Both the position numbers and the translations under genes were made by a program. The notes under the pieces were generated by a model. It had not been told where the DNA came from, searched no databases, and worked only from the letters and a program-made list of their open reading frames with translations. A DNA stretch of 58,586 bases, taken from Lachnospiraceae bacterium. GTDB lineage: Bacteria; Bacillota; Clostridia; Lachnospirales; Lachnospiraceae. Shown here piece after piece: positions 22,844-32,446 of this stretch. Location: positions 1 through 58,586 of the forward strand of contig SVEM01000008.1 of NCBI GenBank assembly GCA_015057375.1, written 5' to 3'. Every line of letters starts with the position of its first letter. Within the stretch, counting starts at the first letter, position 1.

Positions 22844-24244
22844 ATGTTTGAAAAAGGTGTTGGGATTATTAATGATTTTATGTACAGTAAGCTTCTGATT
22901 GTGCTTTTGATAGTCGCAGGACTTTACTTTACAATTCGTTCCAGATTTATTCAGGTAAGACTTTTTAGATCTGCGTGCAAATCTATTATGGAGAAGCCTG
23001 AGGATGATAAGGCTTTTTCATCATTTCAGGCGCTTATGGTATCTACAGCATCGCGAGTTGGTACAGGTAACATTGTCGGCGTTTCGTCAGCGATATGTAT
23101 GGGTGGCTTTGGTTCAGTATTCTGGATGTGGGTTATAGCAATCATTGGTGGTGCATCTGCATTTATTGAGAGTACACTTGCACAGATATATAAGAAAAAA
23201 GCAAGAGACGGAAAATGTTATGGAGGTCCGGCATATTATATCGAGGCGGCACTTCACTGTAGACCACTTGCCATTCTTTTTTGTATTGCAATGATTCTTA
23301 CATACGGTTTTGGATTCAATATGCTGGCGTCTTATAATCTCCAGTCAACATTTTCATCATTTTCATTTTATGTGCAGGGAAATACTCCTTGGTTTATAGG
23401 TGGAGTGATTGCAGTTATTGCGGGCTGGTGTCTTCTTGGAGGAGCAAACAGAATAGTAAAGATTACATCAAGTGTAGTTCCTGTTATGGGAGTTTTATAT
23501 ATACTTGTTGCTCTTTTAAGTATTGTAATAAATATTGAAAATGTTCCTGCTGTATTTGCACAGATATTTGATGAAGCATTTGATTTTAAGGCTATCTTCG
23601 GAGGATTTGCAGGTTCAGCCATGATGTATGGTATAAAAAGAGGTCTTTTTTCTAATGAAGCCGGTATAGGTTCTGCGCCAAATGCGTCAGCATCAGCATC
23701 TGTTTCCCACCCTGTAAAACAGGGACTTGTTCAGATGATTTCTGTATTTATAGATACATTGTTAATATGTACTGCAACGGCAATGCTTTGTATGTGTTCC
23801 GGAGTAGCACCTTCCGGGGCACTTGAAGGTGCACCATGGGTACAGGAAGCTCTTAGGGCAACGTTCGGTATGATCGGGCCTGTATTTATAGCTTGTGCTA
23901 TGGTTCTGTTTGCGTTTACAACACTTCTTGGAAACTGTTTTTATTGTGATAATTTGCTTACCTATATATTCAAAAAGGAACCTGGTCAAAAATTTATGGT
24001 AGGTTTCCGTCTGGCATGTACCGCAGCCATATTTGTAGGTGCAGGTGTCAGCATGAATATGTTATGGAATATAGCGGATGTATGTATGGGACTTATGGCA
24101 ATTATAAATATACCGGTTATTCTTATATTGTCAGGGATTGCATTTAGAGCACTTTCTGATTACGAGAAACAGAAGAAAAGTGGCGTTAATCCTGTATTTA
24201 AAGCAGAGAATATTGGTATAAAGGGAGATAATTTCTGGAAGTAA
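22844..24244 (+). CDS. Sodium:alanine (AGCS family) amino-acid symporter
   Basis: The 466-residue membrane protein has about 11 hydrophobic segments and AGCS signatures: STASRVGTGNIVGVSSAICMGG, GFGSVFWMWV, CYGGPAYYIE and RGLFSNEAGIGSAPNA. The family takes up alanine or glycine with Na+ or H+. RBS GAAGGAGAA sets the start at 22844 rather than an upstream ATG. Alanine supply fits the nearby racemase, but that link is inference. The DUF4474 gene follows 79 bases later. Confidence 0.92.
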   Translation: MFEKGVGIINDFMYSKLLIVLLIVAGLYFTIRSRFIQVRLFRSACKSIMEKPEDDKAFSSFQALMVSTASRVGTGNIVGVSSAICMGGFGSVFWMWVIAIIGGASAFIESTLAQIYKKKARDGKCYGGPAYYIEAALHCRPLAILFCIAMILTYGFGFNMLASYNLQSTFSSFSFYVQGNTPWFIGGVIAVIAGWCLLGGANRIVKITSSVVPVMGVLYILVALLSIVINIENVPAVFAQIFDEAFDFKAIFGGFAGSAMMYGIKRGLFSNEAGIGSAPNASASASVSHPVKQGLVQMISVFIDTLLICTATAMLCMCSGVAPSGALEGAPWVQEALRATFGMIGPVFIACAMVLFAFTTLLGNCFYCDNLLTYIFKKEPGQKFMVGFRLACTAAIFVGAGVSMNMLWNIADVCMGLMAIINIPVILILSGIAFRALSDYEKQKKSGVNPVFKAENIGIKGDNFWK

Positions 24245-24323
24245 AGCCTGTATAATAATGAAACATTAGACTATGCCCCGGCATATAATAACAATAAGTA
24301 TGTTTTTATAAGGCTGTGTGATA

Positions 24324-25169
24324 ATGACAGAAACTGCTGTATTAGTTGTTATTTGTCTGTTGGTTGTCTATATATTTTACAGAATTCGAAGTTGCAAAAA
24401 AAAGATAAGTTCAATGGGACATTGCGAAAAGCTGAATATGCTTGATGGAATAGTTTCTTCTTTTGGCTTGTTTTATGATGAAAACAGAGAGGTTTTTTCG
24501 TCTAAACTTACTGCCCGGCAGAGGGGGAATGGGTACCTACAGCCTGACAATAACAGAGTTGATTCGTGTCCGGTTTATTTTGAGTTTGAAGGAAAAACGT
24601 GGTTGATTGAGTTTACTAAAGGTAATTACGGAGTGATGACCGGAGCAGAAACCGGTGTATATCATACAGAGGGAATTGTTGAACCGATGCTGTATGATTT
24701 TATACATTTTACTTCAGCATACGACTATGAGCTTTTGTATATCAGTAACCGTCTTATGAAGGATGGTAAGGTTATTTATGAAAATAATGCAAGGCACTGG
24801 TGGCTTGCCGGATTCAGACCGGAAGTGACTGAAGAAACTGAAAAATTACAGCTTTTTTCGACAGTTACATTTGGAACCGAGGTTGCAGCTGAAGTATTTT
24901 TCAAAGCTTTAGACAGCAAGGTAGAAGAGCGAAATGACGGTTCAACATGTGGGATTTGTGGAAACAAGGTATTCTTTATGATGTGTGGCAGTAAAAAAAC
25001 TGACACTGCTAAGAAAAAATTGCTATGCAGATGGAGCTATATAAAAGTGAAAATGTATTTGTGGTTATCAAAGCCATTTACATCCACAATGGACAGAATT
25101 CTTTACTTGTATTTTCTGATGCCGTCTTCTATAAACAGCATTTTTACAATCGACCGGGAATTTAAATAA
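24324..25169 (+). CDS. DUF4474-containing membrane-anchored protein
   Basis: The 281-residue protein has one N-terminal membrane segment (VLVVICLLVVYIFYRI) and a soluble domain with YFEFEGKTWLIEFTKGNYG and MTGAETGVYHTEG, the pattern I know as DUF4474 in Firmicutes. The C-terminus is basic with a final hydrophobic stretch (LYLYFLMPSSINSIF). Function unknown. The start at ATG 24324 has AAGG upstream; GTG 24318 is the alternative. Confidence 0.75.
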   Translation: MTETAVLVVICLLVVYIFYRIRSCKKKISSMGHCEKLNMLDGIVSSFGLFYDENREVFSSKLTARQRGNGYLQPDNNRVDSCPVYFEFEGKTWLIEFTKGNYGVMTGAETGVYHTEGIVEPMLYDFIHFTSAYDYELLYISNRLMKDGKVIYENNARHWWLAGFRPEVTEETEKLQLFSTVTFGTEVAAEVFFKALDSKVEERNDGSTCGICGNKVFFMMCGSKKTDTAKKKLLCRWSYIKVKMYLWLSKPFTSTMDRILYLYFLMPSSINSIFTIDREFK

Positions 25170-25237
25170 TTATGAATAATTGACAGATTGGTATATACGA
25201 AAGTATAATTAATGTAAAACAAAGGAGGAATATAACT

Positions 25238-25648
25238 ATGTCAAAGTTTTTTAAAGAGTTTAAAGAGTTTGTAAGCCGTGGAAATGTTATGGACATGGCA
25301 ATAGGTATTATTATCGGTGGTGCGTTTACAACAATAGTATCATCGCTTGTTGCGGATATCATTAATCCTTTACTCGGATTATTTGGTGGTATGAATTTTG
25401 ATCAGTACAGCGTAACTCTCTTGGGCAGTGCTACACTTAATTACGGAAAGTTTATAACTGCAGTTATTAATTTCCTTATCATGGCACTTGTTATATTTAC
25501 TATCGTAAAAGTTATGAATAGTGCATCATCAAAGCTTTCAAAGAAGAAGGAAGAGCCTGAAGAACCAAAAACAAAGAAATGTCCTTATTGTATAAGTGAG
25601 GTTCCGATTGAGGCTACTAAGTGTCCTCATTGTACTTCAGATATCTAA
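25238..25648 (+). CDS. mscL: Large-conductance mechanosensitive channel with C-terminal zinc ribbon
   Basis: The 136-residue protein is MscL: N-terminal amphipathic helix and pore segment (EFVSRGNVMDMAIGIIIGGAF, VADIINPLLGLF) and second membrane helix (FITAVINFLIMALVIFTIVK). MscL releases solutes on osmotic down-shock. Unlike the usual short charged C-terminal bundle, the last 25 residues hold a CPYC/CPHC zinc-ribbon pattern, a common addition in Clostridia. RBS AAAGGAGGA is strong. Confidence 0.95.
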   Translation: MSKFFKEFKEFVSRGNVMDMAIGIIIGGAFTTIVSSLVADIINPLLGLFGGMNFDQYSVTLLGSATLNYGKFITAVINFLIMALVIFTIVKVMNSASSKLSKKKEEPEEPKTKKCPYCISEVPIEATKCPHCTSDI

Positions 25649-25680
25649 TTGTTTTGCTTATTGTTTTCGGAGATGAGTTA

Positions 25681-26691
25681 ATGAAAAAACATATAAAAGT
25701 GACGGCATATCTTCTTGCAGCTGTGCTGATTGTATCGGGAGTGGCTGTTTGTTGTGATACCGAGAAAGCAGAAGCAAAAAAGGTACGTCTTAACAGAACT
25801 AAGCTTGCGATGTATGTTTCACAGAAATATAAGCTTGAGCTTATTGGGACAAAAAAGAATGTAAAGTGGACATCAGGTAAGAAAAAGGTTGCTTCTGTAA
25901 CAAAAAAGGGAGTCGTGCGTGCAAAAACTGTTGGAAAGACAAAGATAACAGCAAAAGCAGGAAAGAAGAAATATGTCTGTAAGGTTACGGTCAGAGTTGA
26001 TGCATCTGCCAAGCCTACTACAAAACCCACTACAAAACCCACGACAAAACCTACAATAAAACCTAAGCAATCACCTATACCTACACCGCAGGCGTCTAAT
26101 ATTAAAACATTAGCCACTACGGAAGTTGCTTCAAATATTGTTACTTTAGTTGAGATTATACCTGACAGCGATTACATAATTTTCAACGTAACTAACAATA
26201 ATAAAAAGCCGGTTTCGATGTATAAGATTAATTATCAGTTCTGTAATTCGGAAGGGACAATTGTAAAGACCGGTAATAAGTCCGGATATGCAATCGGAGC
26301 GGGAAACAAGCAGGTGCTTGTTGAATATATTGGGGCATCATATGCATCGCAGATATCTCTTGGTAAGTCAGTACTAAGCATAAGCGACAAAGAGAATGTG
26401 AATTATGTTGATGTGACGTCTCAATGTACTATAAGTCATTCAAAGACACTTGACGGAGATATTGCCATTACATTTGTAAATGATGACTCACAGACCGTAA
26501 GTATAGATACTTCTATAGTATTGTATAATGAAGCAGGAAATCCTGTGGGAGCAAGATATACATCCAGATCACTGGAGCCGGGTAAAACAGAGTTTGATAC
26601 TGTAATTGTTCCGTTTGATGAAGCAACGCATAATAAGATAACATACAGCTCTTATAAGGTATTTAATCATGCATATAAATATCAGAGTTAA
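25681..26691 (+). CDS. Secreted Big_2-type Ig-like protein with Thr/Lys/Pro linker
   Basis: The 336-residue protein has a signal peptide (MKKHIKVTAYLLAAVLIVSG), one bacterial Ig-like domain (about residues 35-105: VKWTSGKKKVASVTKKGVV, VGKTKITAKAGKKKY), a (TTKP) repeat linker and a C-terminal beta-rich domain of unknown type. It has no cell-wall anchor motif; Lys richness may bind anionic wall polymers such as the teichoic acid-like chain encoded at 38-53 kb (inference). It starts 32 bases after mscL with RBS GGAGATGAG. Confidence 0.8.
   Translation: MKKHIKVTAYLLAAVLIVSGVAVCCDTEKAEAKKVRLNRTKLAMYVSQKYKLELIGTKKNVKWTSGKKKVASVTKKGVVRAKTVGKTKITAKAGKKKYVCKVTVRVDASAKPTTKPTTKPTTKPTIKPKQSPIPTPQASNIKTLATTEVASNIVTLVEIIPDSDYIIFNVTNNNKKPVSMYKINYQFCNSEGTIVKTGNKSGYAIGAGNKQVLVEYIGASYASQISLGKSVLSISDKENVNYVDVTSQCTISHSKTLDGDIAITFVNDDSQTVSIDTSIVLYNEAGNPVGARYTSRSLEPGKTEFDTVIVPFDEATHNKITYSSYKVFNHAYKYQS
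26012..26063 (+). repeat. 12-bp in-frame tandem repeat coding TTKP linker
   Basis: About four copies of a 12-base unit like ACTACAAAACCC encode Thr-Thr-Lys-Pro; the last units have drifted (ACAATAAAACCT). Copy number may vary between strains. Confidence 0.75.
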
Positions 26692-26758
26692 AAGAGCATA
26701 AATGCAACTCGTGCCGTATATACTGATACTAATATATATTTCAGGTCGGTAGTTTGCA

Positions 26759-27613
26759 TTGAAAATAGTTTTTATTAATAAGAATAAGTTAAAGAGACGG
26801 GTTATGCCCTTTGTCCTGTTTGCGGCGATGTTTTTTGCAGGAGAAGGGTTTGGTATGATACAGGAGCGTGCCATACCAACCGGTCTCTTTTATAATGCGA
26901 CAAGCGATTGGGGACTTGGTTTTACGGAATCCGGAAAACAGCCAAATGGCAATGAGTCTGTTGATAACATGAGACAGTATGATGCATATTATATGGCAGA
27001 TGAGACGAGTAAAAAAATATATCTGACATTTGATTGTGGATACGAAAACGGAAATACTCCTGCAATACTTGATGCACTTAAAAAGCATAATGCACCGGCA
27101 ACATTTTTTGTCGTGGGACATTATCTTACATCTGCACCTGACATGGTAAAAAGAATGGTATCGGAAGGACATACGATTGGTAACCATACATATCATCATC
27201 CTGACATGTCTGAGATAACAGATAAGGAATCCTTTGCAAATGAGCTGGCTCTTACAGCACAAGAGTATAAGAATCTTATCGGAAGTGATATGCCGATGTA
27301 TTACAGACCACCACAAGGAAAGTATAATGCAGATAATCTTATAATGGCTAAAGAACTTGGTTATAAAACCTTTTTCTGGAGTCTTGCTTATGCAGATTGG
27401 AATCAGGATAGTCAGCCGGATGCAGCATCTTCATTAAAAAAACTTACGGAAAGAATACATCCCGGTGCCATAGTGCTTCTTCACAACACATCATCTACAA
27501 ATGCGCAGATTCTTGATGAACTGCTTACCACGTGGGAGGGTATGGGATACAGCTTTGGAAGGCTTGAGGAATTTGTGGATAATAACGAAATGTTTCACAG
27601 CATGAATCAATAA
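26759..27613 (+). CDS. pdaA: Polysaccharide deacetylase, PdaA-like (delta-lactam muramic acid de-N-acetylase)
   Basis: The 284-residue protein begins with a signal/anchor segment (VMPFVLFAAMFFAG) and a CE4 NodB domain: YLTFDCGYENGNTPAIL (motif 1 Asp), HTIGNHTYHHPDMS (metal His), YYRPPQGKYN, and HPGAIVLLHN. The DWGLGF and NTPAILDALKKH context matches PdaA, which makes muramic delta-lactam of spore cortex. The TTG start at 26759 has a weak RBS; an ATG at 26804 (AGAGACGG upstream) is possible. It suggests a spore-forming ancestry. Substrate is inferred. Confidence 0.8.
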   Translation: MKIVFINKNKLKRRVMPFVLFAAMFFAGEGFGMIQERAIPTGLFYNATSDWGLGFTESGKQPNGNESVDNMRQYDAYYMADETSKKIYLTFDCGYENGNTPAILDALKKHNAPATFFVVGHYLTSAPDMVKRMVSEGHTIGNHTYHHPDMSEITDKESFANELALTAQEYKNLIGSDMPMYYRPPQGKYNADNLIMAKELGYKTFFWSLAYADWNQDSQPDAASSLKKLTERIHPGAIVLLHNTSSTNAQILDELLTTWEGMGYSFGRLEEFVDNNEMFHSMNQ

Positions 27614-27683
27614 ACGGTTGTTTTTTTCATTTCATGATGATAGAATGATAACAATTATTAAGCATGAAAGGAAATTAACAAGT

Positions 27684-28571
27684 ATGAGTAATTTCGTTAT
27701 CAGTTGTTGTTCTACGGCAGATTTGTCAAAGGAGCATTTCGAAAAAAGAGATATTAAATATATATGTTTTCACTACGAGTTGGATGGAGTAGATTATAAG
27801 GATGACCTCGGTCAGACGATGTCATTTGAAGAATTTTATAAGGCGATGGAAAATGGTGCCGATACTAAAACCTCACAGGTCAATGCTGAGGAATATGAGC
27901 AGGAGTTTGAAAAGCACCTTAAAGAAGGAAAGGATATTTTACATCTTTGCCTTTCTTCAGGTTTATCAGGTTCCATTAATTCTGCAATGATTGCAAAAGA
28001 TATACTGTCTGAGAGATATCCGGACCGTAAGATATATATTGTTGATACGTTGGCAGCAAGTTCAGGTAAGGGCCTGCTTGTAGATAAAGTTGCCGATCTT
28101 AGGGATGAAGGTAAAACTATTGATGAGATATATGACTGGGTAATGGCTAACCGACTTAAGCTGCATCATTGGTTCTTTACATCTGACCTTACATTTTTTG
28201 TAAAGGGTGGAAGAGTTTCAAAGATAGCAGGATTTTTCGGCGGTGCGTTAAGTATATGTCCGCTTCTCAATGTAAGCAACGAAGGAAAGCTTATACCTCG
28301 TGAAAAGATTAGAACTAAGAAAAAGGTTATTCTTGCTGCAGTTGACAAGATGGAAGAGCTTGCGGAAGATGGTCTTGATTACTCAGGAAAGTGTTTTATA
28401 TCGTATTCAGCATGTTATGATGATGCGAGAGCAGTAGCAGACCTCGTAGAAGAAAGATTTCCAAAGCTTAACGGAAAGGTTCTGCTTAACAGTATTGGAA
28501 CAACAATTGGAAGTCATACAGGTCCTGGAACAGTTGCTCTGTTCTTCTGGGGTAAAGAAAGAACCGAATAA
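27684..28571 (+). CDS. DegV family fatty-acid-binding protein
   Basis: The 295-residue protein has the DegV pattern: CCSTADLSKE, TKTSQVNAEEYEQEF, LSSGLSGSINSAMIAK, VDTLAASSGKGLLVD, TFFVKGGRVSKIAGFFGGALSI. Members such as FakB bind a fatty acid for phosphorylation by FakA. The start MSNFVISC at 27684 has RBS AAAGGAAAT. No fakA is in the window. Confidence 0.92.
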   Translation: MSNFVISCCSTADLSKEHFEKRDIKYICFHYELDGVDYKDDLGQTMSFEEFYKAMENGADTKTSQVNAEEYEQEFEKHLKEGKDILHLCLSSGLSGSINSAMIAKDILSERYPDRKIYIVDTLAASSGKGLLVDKVADLRDEGKTIDEIYDWVMANRLKLHHWFFTSDLTFFVKGGRVSKIAGFFGGALSICPLLNVSNEGKLIPREKIRTKKKVILAAVDKMEELAEDGLDYSGKCFISYSACYDDARAVADLVEERFPKLNGKVLLNSIGTTIGSHTGPGTVALFFWGKERTE

Positions 28572-28589
28572 AGATTGGACAAAAAAAGC

Positions 28590-28634
28590 GGTGCTGCCAG
28601 ATACGATATAAGTCGTAAGTGACAGCACCTTTTT
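28590..28634 (+). terminator. DegV gene terminator
   Basis: GGTGCTG (28590-28596) pairs with CAGCACC (28623-28629), followed by five T; an inner TACGA/TCGTA pairing extends the hairpin. It lies between the DegV and DUF1540 genes, which converge. Confidence 0.85.
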
Positions 28635-28645
28635 CGGTTGATAAA

Positions 28646-28828
28646 TTATTTAGCTTTAAGGCTGAATGATTCACAATCTGTACATTCAACATTAGTTGGG
28701 TTGGCTTCGTGGGTGCCTACACGGATTGTATCGAGAGAACAGTAATTTTCAGTCTGGCAGTGGTGAACGCAGTTGTTTATTGTACACTCGATACAACTGT
28801 TTTTCTGTTTAGAAGAATTCATATTCAT
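28646..28828 (-). CDS. DUF1540 small Cys-rich protein
   Basis: This 60-residue protein has CIECTINNCVHHC, NYCSLDTIRVG and VECTDCESF, eight cysteines in the DUF1540 pattern of likely zinc- or iron-binding proteins in Clostridia. RBS AGAGGTGAC precedes the ATG. It forms a single-gene unit. Confidence 0.88.
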   Translation of the reverse strand: MNMNSSKQKNSCIECTINNCVHHCQTENYCSLDTIRVGTHEANPTNVECTDCESFSLKAK

Positions 28829-28928
28829 AATGTCACCTCTTTTCTTTTCAATATAAGTATTTCCAATGATTTTTTATTTATGCTATAATTATGTTTAATA
28901 ATGATTTACAAAAAGGATTTAACAGATT

Positions 28929-29423
28929 ATGATTGCGATTATTGCGGCATTTTCAAAAAACAGAATAATCGGCGATGGAGGAAGGATTCCATGGAATATT
29001 CCTCATGACATGCAGAGATTTAAGAAGCTTACAACCGGGAATATTGTGATTATGGGCCGAATTACTTATGAGGATATAGGTAAACCTTTGCCGGACAGAT
29101 ATAATATTATTGTCACATCTGACAGAGATTATGTGGCTGATGGATGTAAAGTCTGTACATCGTATGAGGAAGCTCTTAAGCATGCTCTGATAAAAGCAGA
29201 TAAGATCCACGCGGATATATTTATTTGCGGCGGAGCAAGTATTTACAAACAGGCTTTACCTGATGCCGATAAATTGTATCTTTCCATTATTGATGATGAA
29301 TATAAAGGGGACAGATATTTTCCGGAATATGATGAGTCTTCATTTGAATGCGTACACAAGGAGTATATAAGAGAAGGAACACCATATACTTATTATGAAT
29401 TTACTAAAACCTGTCCTAAATAA
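28929..29423 (+). CDS. folA: Dihydrofolate reductase
   Basis: The 164-residue enzyme reduces dihydrofolate with NADPH. Motifs: IIAAFSKNRIIGDGGRIPWNI, HDMQRFKKLTTGNIVIMGRITYE, and IFICGGASIYKQAL (NADPH-binding GG). Length is normal. The RBS AAAGGA is somewhat distant. No thymidylate synthase is adjacent. Confidence 0.93.
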   Translation: MIAIIAAFSKNRIIGDGGRIPWNIPHDMQRFKKLTTGNIVIMGRITYEDIGKPLPDRYNIIVTSDRDYVADGCKVCTSYEEALKHALIKADKIHADIFICGGASIYKQALPDADKLYLSIIDDEYKGDRYFPEYDESSFECVHKEYIREGTPYTYYEFTKTCPK

Positions 29424-29461
29424 CCATCTTAATGCATATAATGTATAGAGGTGGTTTTTTT

Positions 29462-31243
29462 ATGCGAAAATATATGCTTGTTTCTATATTTGTGTCGTTA
29501 ATTCTTGTGTCGATCGCGATTATGAGAATCATTAATATGGTAAATGTTATGCCGTATTATGAAACTGTATCGGAACCTGAAAGGATTATTCAGTTATCAA
29601 ATGTTTGGATATCGGAAGTGACTGAAAAAGGTGTGACAGTTTTTTGCGAGGGTATAAAAACAGAATTTGATACCAAACTTGAAATTACGGCAGGTACTGT
29701 TGCTGATATTGTGCTTTCAAATAAAGAAATCGTGAACATTTCATATAAAACAGACAGAAGAAATGAAACTATAATTGCAGTAAGAGATGATGGAATTGAG
29801 CTTTCATCTGGGGTGAACGCATCATTTGATGAGGAGTGCAGAATATATAGCGTATATGATGAACTTAAACAGATAAGTAAGGATGATTTGAGTGTAGGAT
29901 ATGCTGTGACCGATGTGGTTTATGATAATGAAAATGTATGTGCAATTTTAGTAACCGGTAAGGTTAATCCTGACAGAATACGTGTGGCACTTATGACTTC
30001 GGGCTATAAAAGTCATTTTCATCAGAATGTGGAGATAGCATCCGATGCCGGAATGAAGCTCGTGGCAGGAGGAAAGGAATATCCTTATGTGGCCGGAGAA
30101 GTTGCAGGCTTTGGTCTTGATAATTTTCTTCTTAAAGAGGGAAGAGTCACAGTAGTTCCGGATAACGGAGGAAGGCTTCTTGTAAAGAACATACTCCGTA
30201 ATAATGAAAACAGATATTACAGAGGGCAAATTGAACTTGCATTGACTAGTGAGGGAATAGTTATGATAAATGACCTTACGATAGATGAGTATCTTTATGC
30301 TGTAGTTCCGAGCGAGATGCCCGTTTCATACGGTATGGAGGCACTTAAAGCGCAGGCTGTATGTGCAAGAAGCTATGCTTATATGCAGATATTATCAGGG
30401 AAACTTGCAAATATAGGAGCTCATGTGGATGACAGCACATCATATCAGGTGTACAATAATTCGTCTGAGTGTGAACAATCGATACAGGCAGTAAATGAAA
30501 CGACAGGTCGGACATTAACATATAATGGCGAAGTGATAAGTGCGTATTATTTTTCGACATCATGTGGGCATACTGCATCAGGAAATGATGTATGGCTTGG
30601 TATGAAGAAGGTCGATTACCTTAGTGGCGGGCTTCAAAATGATACAAACACGGATACAACATATGATTTGACAAATGAAAAAACTTTTAAGGATTTTATA
30701 GACAACAAGCCTATAAGCACATATGACAGTTCGTTTCCGTGGTACAGATGGAATGTAACATTGCAGGGATCTCAGATAAAGGAATCCTTTGAAAAGAGGG
30801 TAGCCGCAAGAGTAAAGGCAAATCCTTCACTTATACTTGTAAAAGAAAAGGGAATGAGATATAAGGCTTCAACACCGAAAGATATCGGAGATATACAGAG
30901 TATTAAGGTTTCCAAAAGAGCTCCCGGAGGAATAGTTACGGAGCTTGTTATAAAGGGAAGTAAGGCTTCCGTTAAGATAAAGTCAGAATATAATATCAGG
31001 CTTCTTTTGGCACCCCATGAATCCGTTATACACAGAAATGATGGAAGTGTAGTAAACGGACTCTCACTTATGCCAAGTGCGTTTTTATACATAAAAAAAG
31101 ACGGAGACAGCTATACATTTTACGGAGGCGGTTACGGTCACGGGGTAGGAATGAGTCAGAACGGAGCCAGTAAAATGGCTGAAGCAGGAGCTACATATAT
31201 AGATATACTCACACATTATTATAAGGGGTGCGAGGTTTCTTAG
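29462..31243 (+). CDS. SpoIID/LytB domain protein, membrane-anchored
   Basis: The 593-residue protein has an N-terminal membrane segment (YMLVSIFVSLILVSIAI). The SpoIID domain follows at about residue 265: DEYLYAVVPSEMPVSYG (catalytic Glu), AVCARSYAYMQI, YFSTSCGHTASGNDVW and, near the end, GYGHGVGMSQNGASKMAE. SpoIID is a lytic transglycosylase that acts on denuded glycan strands in engulfment; this paralogue is larger than SpoIID, so a general wall role is possible. RBS GAGGTGG. Its 3' end overlaps the convergent YihY gene by 35 bases. Confidence 0.88.
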   Translation: MRKYMLVSIFVSLILVSIAIMRIINMVNVMPYYETVSEPERIIQLSNVWISEVTEKGVTVFCEGIKTEFDTKLEITAGTVADIVLSNKEIVNISYKTDRRNETIIAVRDDGIELSSGVNASFDEECRIYSVYDELKQISKDDLSVGYAVTDVVYDNENVCAILVTGKVNPDRIRVALMTSGYKSHFHQNVEIASDAGMKLVAGGKEYPYVAGEVAGFGLDNFLLKEGRVTVVPDNGGRLLVKNILRNNENRYYRGQIELALTSEGIVMINDLTIDEYLYAVVPSEMPVSYGMEALKAQAVCARSYAYMQILSGKLANIGAHVDDSTSYQVYNNSSECEQSIQAVNETTGRTLTYNGEVISAYYFSTSCGHTASGNDVWLGMKKVDYLSGGLQNDTNTDTTYDLTNEKTFKDFIDNKPISTYDSSFPWYRWNVTLQGSQIKESFEKRVAARVKANPSLILVKEKGMRYKASTPKDIGDIQSIKVSKRAPGGIVTELVIKGSKASVKIKSEYNIRLLLAPHESVIHRNDGSVVNGLSLMPSAFLYIKKDGDSYTFYGGGYGHGVGMSQNGASKMAEAGATYIDILTHYYKGCEVS

Positions 31244-32048
31244 AGGCTTTTTTCTGCATAAAATACACATTCAGTGAAGCACCGCAGAATAGGATATACA
31301 TACATGAATATAGCCATAGAAGCAGAAAAATGATGGCAGACAGACTTCCGTATATGGAGGTTGTCGGATCAATATAATCCATGTATATGGAATATGCGAA
31401 TGAAAAAACAAGACATCCACAGGTTGTAAGAATCACACCCGGGAGCTGTTCTTTAAGCTTTACTTTCTTATACGGAACATACGTGTAAATGATAAGAAAT
31501 ATAAAAAAGAACATAGCAAGTGCAATGATAAAATTATAGTCAAGAAATAAGTGGATATATTTTTCAAGCCACGCACCAATATAATTTCCGACATTTATCA
31601 GTATAAATGCAGCAATAATAATCGCAATAAGTACGAAGGTGTACAGAATTGAAAGAAGTCTTTTTATAACATACATATCTTTTTTATGGTCCGAAAACCC
31701 ATATATTTTATTAATGTTGTTGACTATGCCGAGAATCCCCTTGGATGCTGACCAAAGCACAATAACAATTGAAAATGACATGAAACCTATGTGTGAATCG
31801 TACAATTCATTTACCCATGAGGTCAGGGTGTCCTGTATCACACCGGTAGTTATTCCTGATATAAATGATAAAAGCATATCCTTTGTAAGAGGCGAGAATC
31901 TTATAATTGTCAGGAGTAGAAGCAGAAAAGGAAATGCTGAAATAAACAGAAAGAAAGCAGCCTGTGATGCATATGCAGAGACATTGTCAGCTTCCAGACG
32001 GTTAGCAATTTTATTAAACCAATTATATAATTTTTTTGTATAAATCAT
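31209..32048 (-). CDS. YihY/virulence factor BrkB family membrane protein
   Basis: The 279-residue protein has six membrane helices in the YihY/BrkB pattern: SAYASQAAFFLFISAFPFLL, FSIVIVLWSASKGILGI, LLSILYTFVLIAIIIAAFIL, VILTTCGCLVFSFAYSIYM, YGSLSAIIFLLLWLYSCMYI. It lacks the RNase BN activity once assigned to the family; function is unknown. It converges on the SpoIID-like gene with overlapping ends. Confidence 0.92.
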   Translation of the reverse strand: MIYTKKLYNWFNKIANRLEADNVSAYASQAAFFLFISAFPFLLLLLTIIRFSPLTKDMLLSFISGITTGVIQDTLTSWVNELYDSHIGFMSFSIVIVLWSASKGILGIVNNINKIYGFSDHKKDMYVIKRLLSILYTFVLIAIIIAAFILINVGNYIGAWLEKYIHLFLDYNFIIALAMFFFIFLIIYTYVPYKKVKLKEQLPGVILTTCGCLVFSFAYSIYMDYIDPTTSIYGSLSAIIFLLLWLYSCMYILFCGASLNVYFMQKKASKKPRTPYNNV

Positions 32049-32109
32049 ATGTGATTAATCCTTTATCTTTTTTTATATTATTGCCCGGGATGTGATGTAA
32101 AATTAATTC

Positions 32110-32139
32110 TTGACAGAAAAAAACATACCATGATATTAT
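32110..32139 (+). promoter_or_regulatory. Promoter of the pheST operon
   Basis: TTGACA (32110-32115), 18 bases, TATTAT (32134-32139), shortly before the T-box leader. Confidence 0.65.
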
Positions 32140-32149
32140 ATGCCAAGAG

Positions 32150-32396
32150 ACAATGAAGGTGCAAAAGGATTTTGCAGAAGCTACAGAGAGACGGGGTCAC
32201 CGGCTGTAAGCCCTGTCAGACGGAAGCTTAATCTTAATTTCACACCGGAGTCGTGACTTTGAAATTTTAGTAGGAGTCACCGTAGGCTGTTCGTTACACA
32301 GACCGAGAGTCGTAAGTCCCATGGATTTACGGAATAAGGGTGGTACCGCGATATAATTCGTCCCTTACAGAGTGTATATTCTGTAGGGGATTTTTT
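32150..32396 (+). promoter_or_regulatory. T-box riboswitch leader, tRNA-Phe
   Basis: The leader has stem I elements (ACAGAGAGACGGGG, GGCTGTAAGCC), a probable specifier TTC (32239-32241, Phe) followed by the usual A, and the T-box core GGGTGGTACCGCG (32338-32350). A terminator stem TCCCTTACAG/CTGTAGGGGA (32361-32370 with 32381-32390) with six T follows. Uncharged tRNA-Phe would stabilise the antiterminator and let pheST be read. The specifier agrees with the gene downstream. Confidence 0.93.
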
Positions 32397-32446
32397 ATAT
32401 TATTTATTGTTTCGCTTTGAATTATATTTTAAATGGAGGAATTTTC

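Noticed and set aside
26012-26063. Short tandem repeat as CRISPR or regulatory array
   Set aside because: It is in frame and encodes the TTKP linker of a secreted protein.
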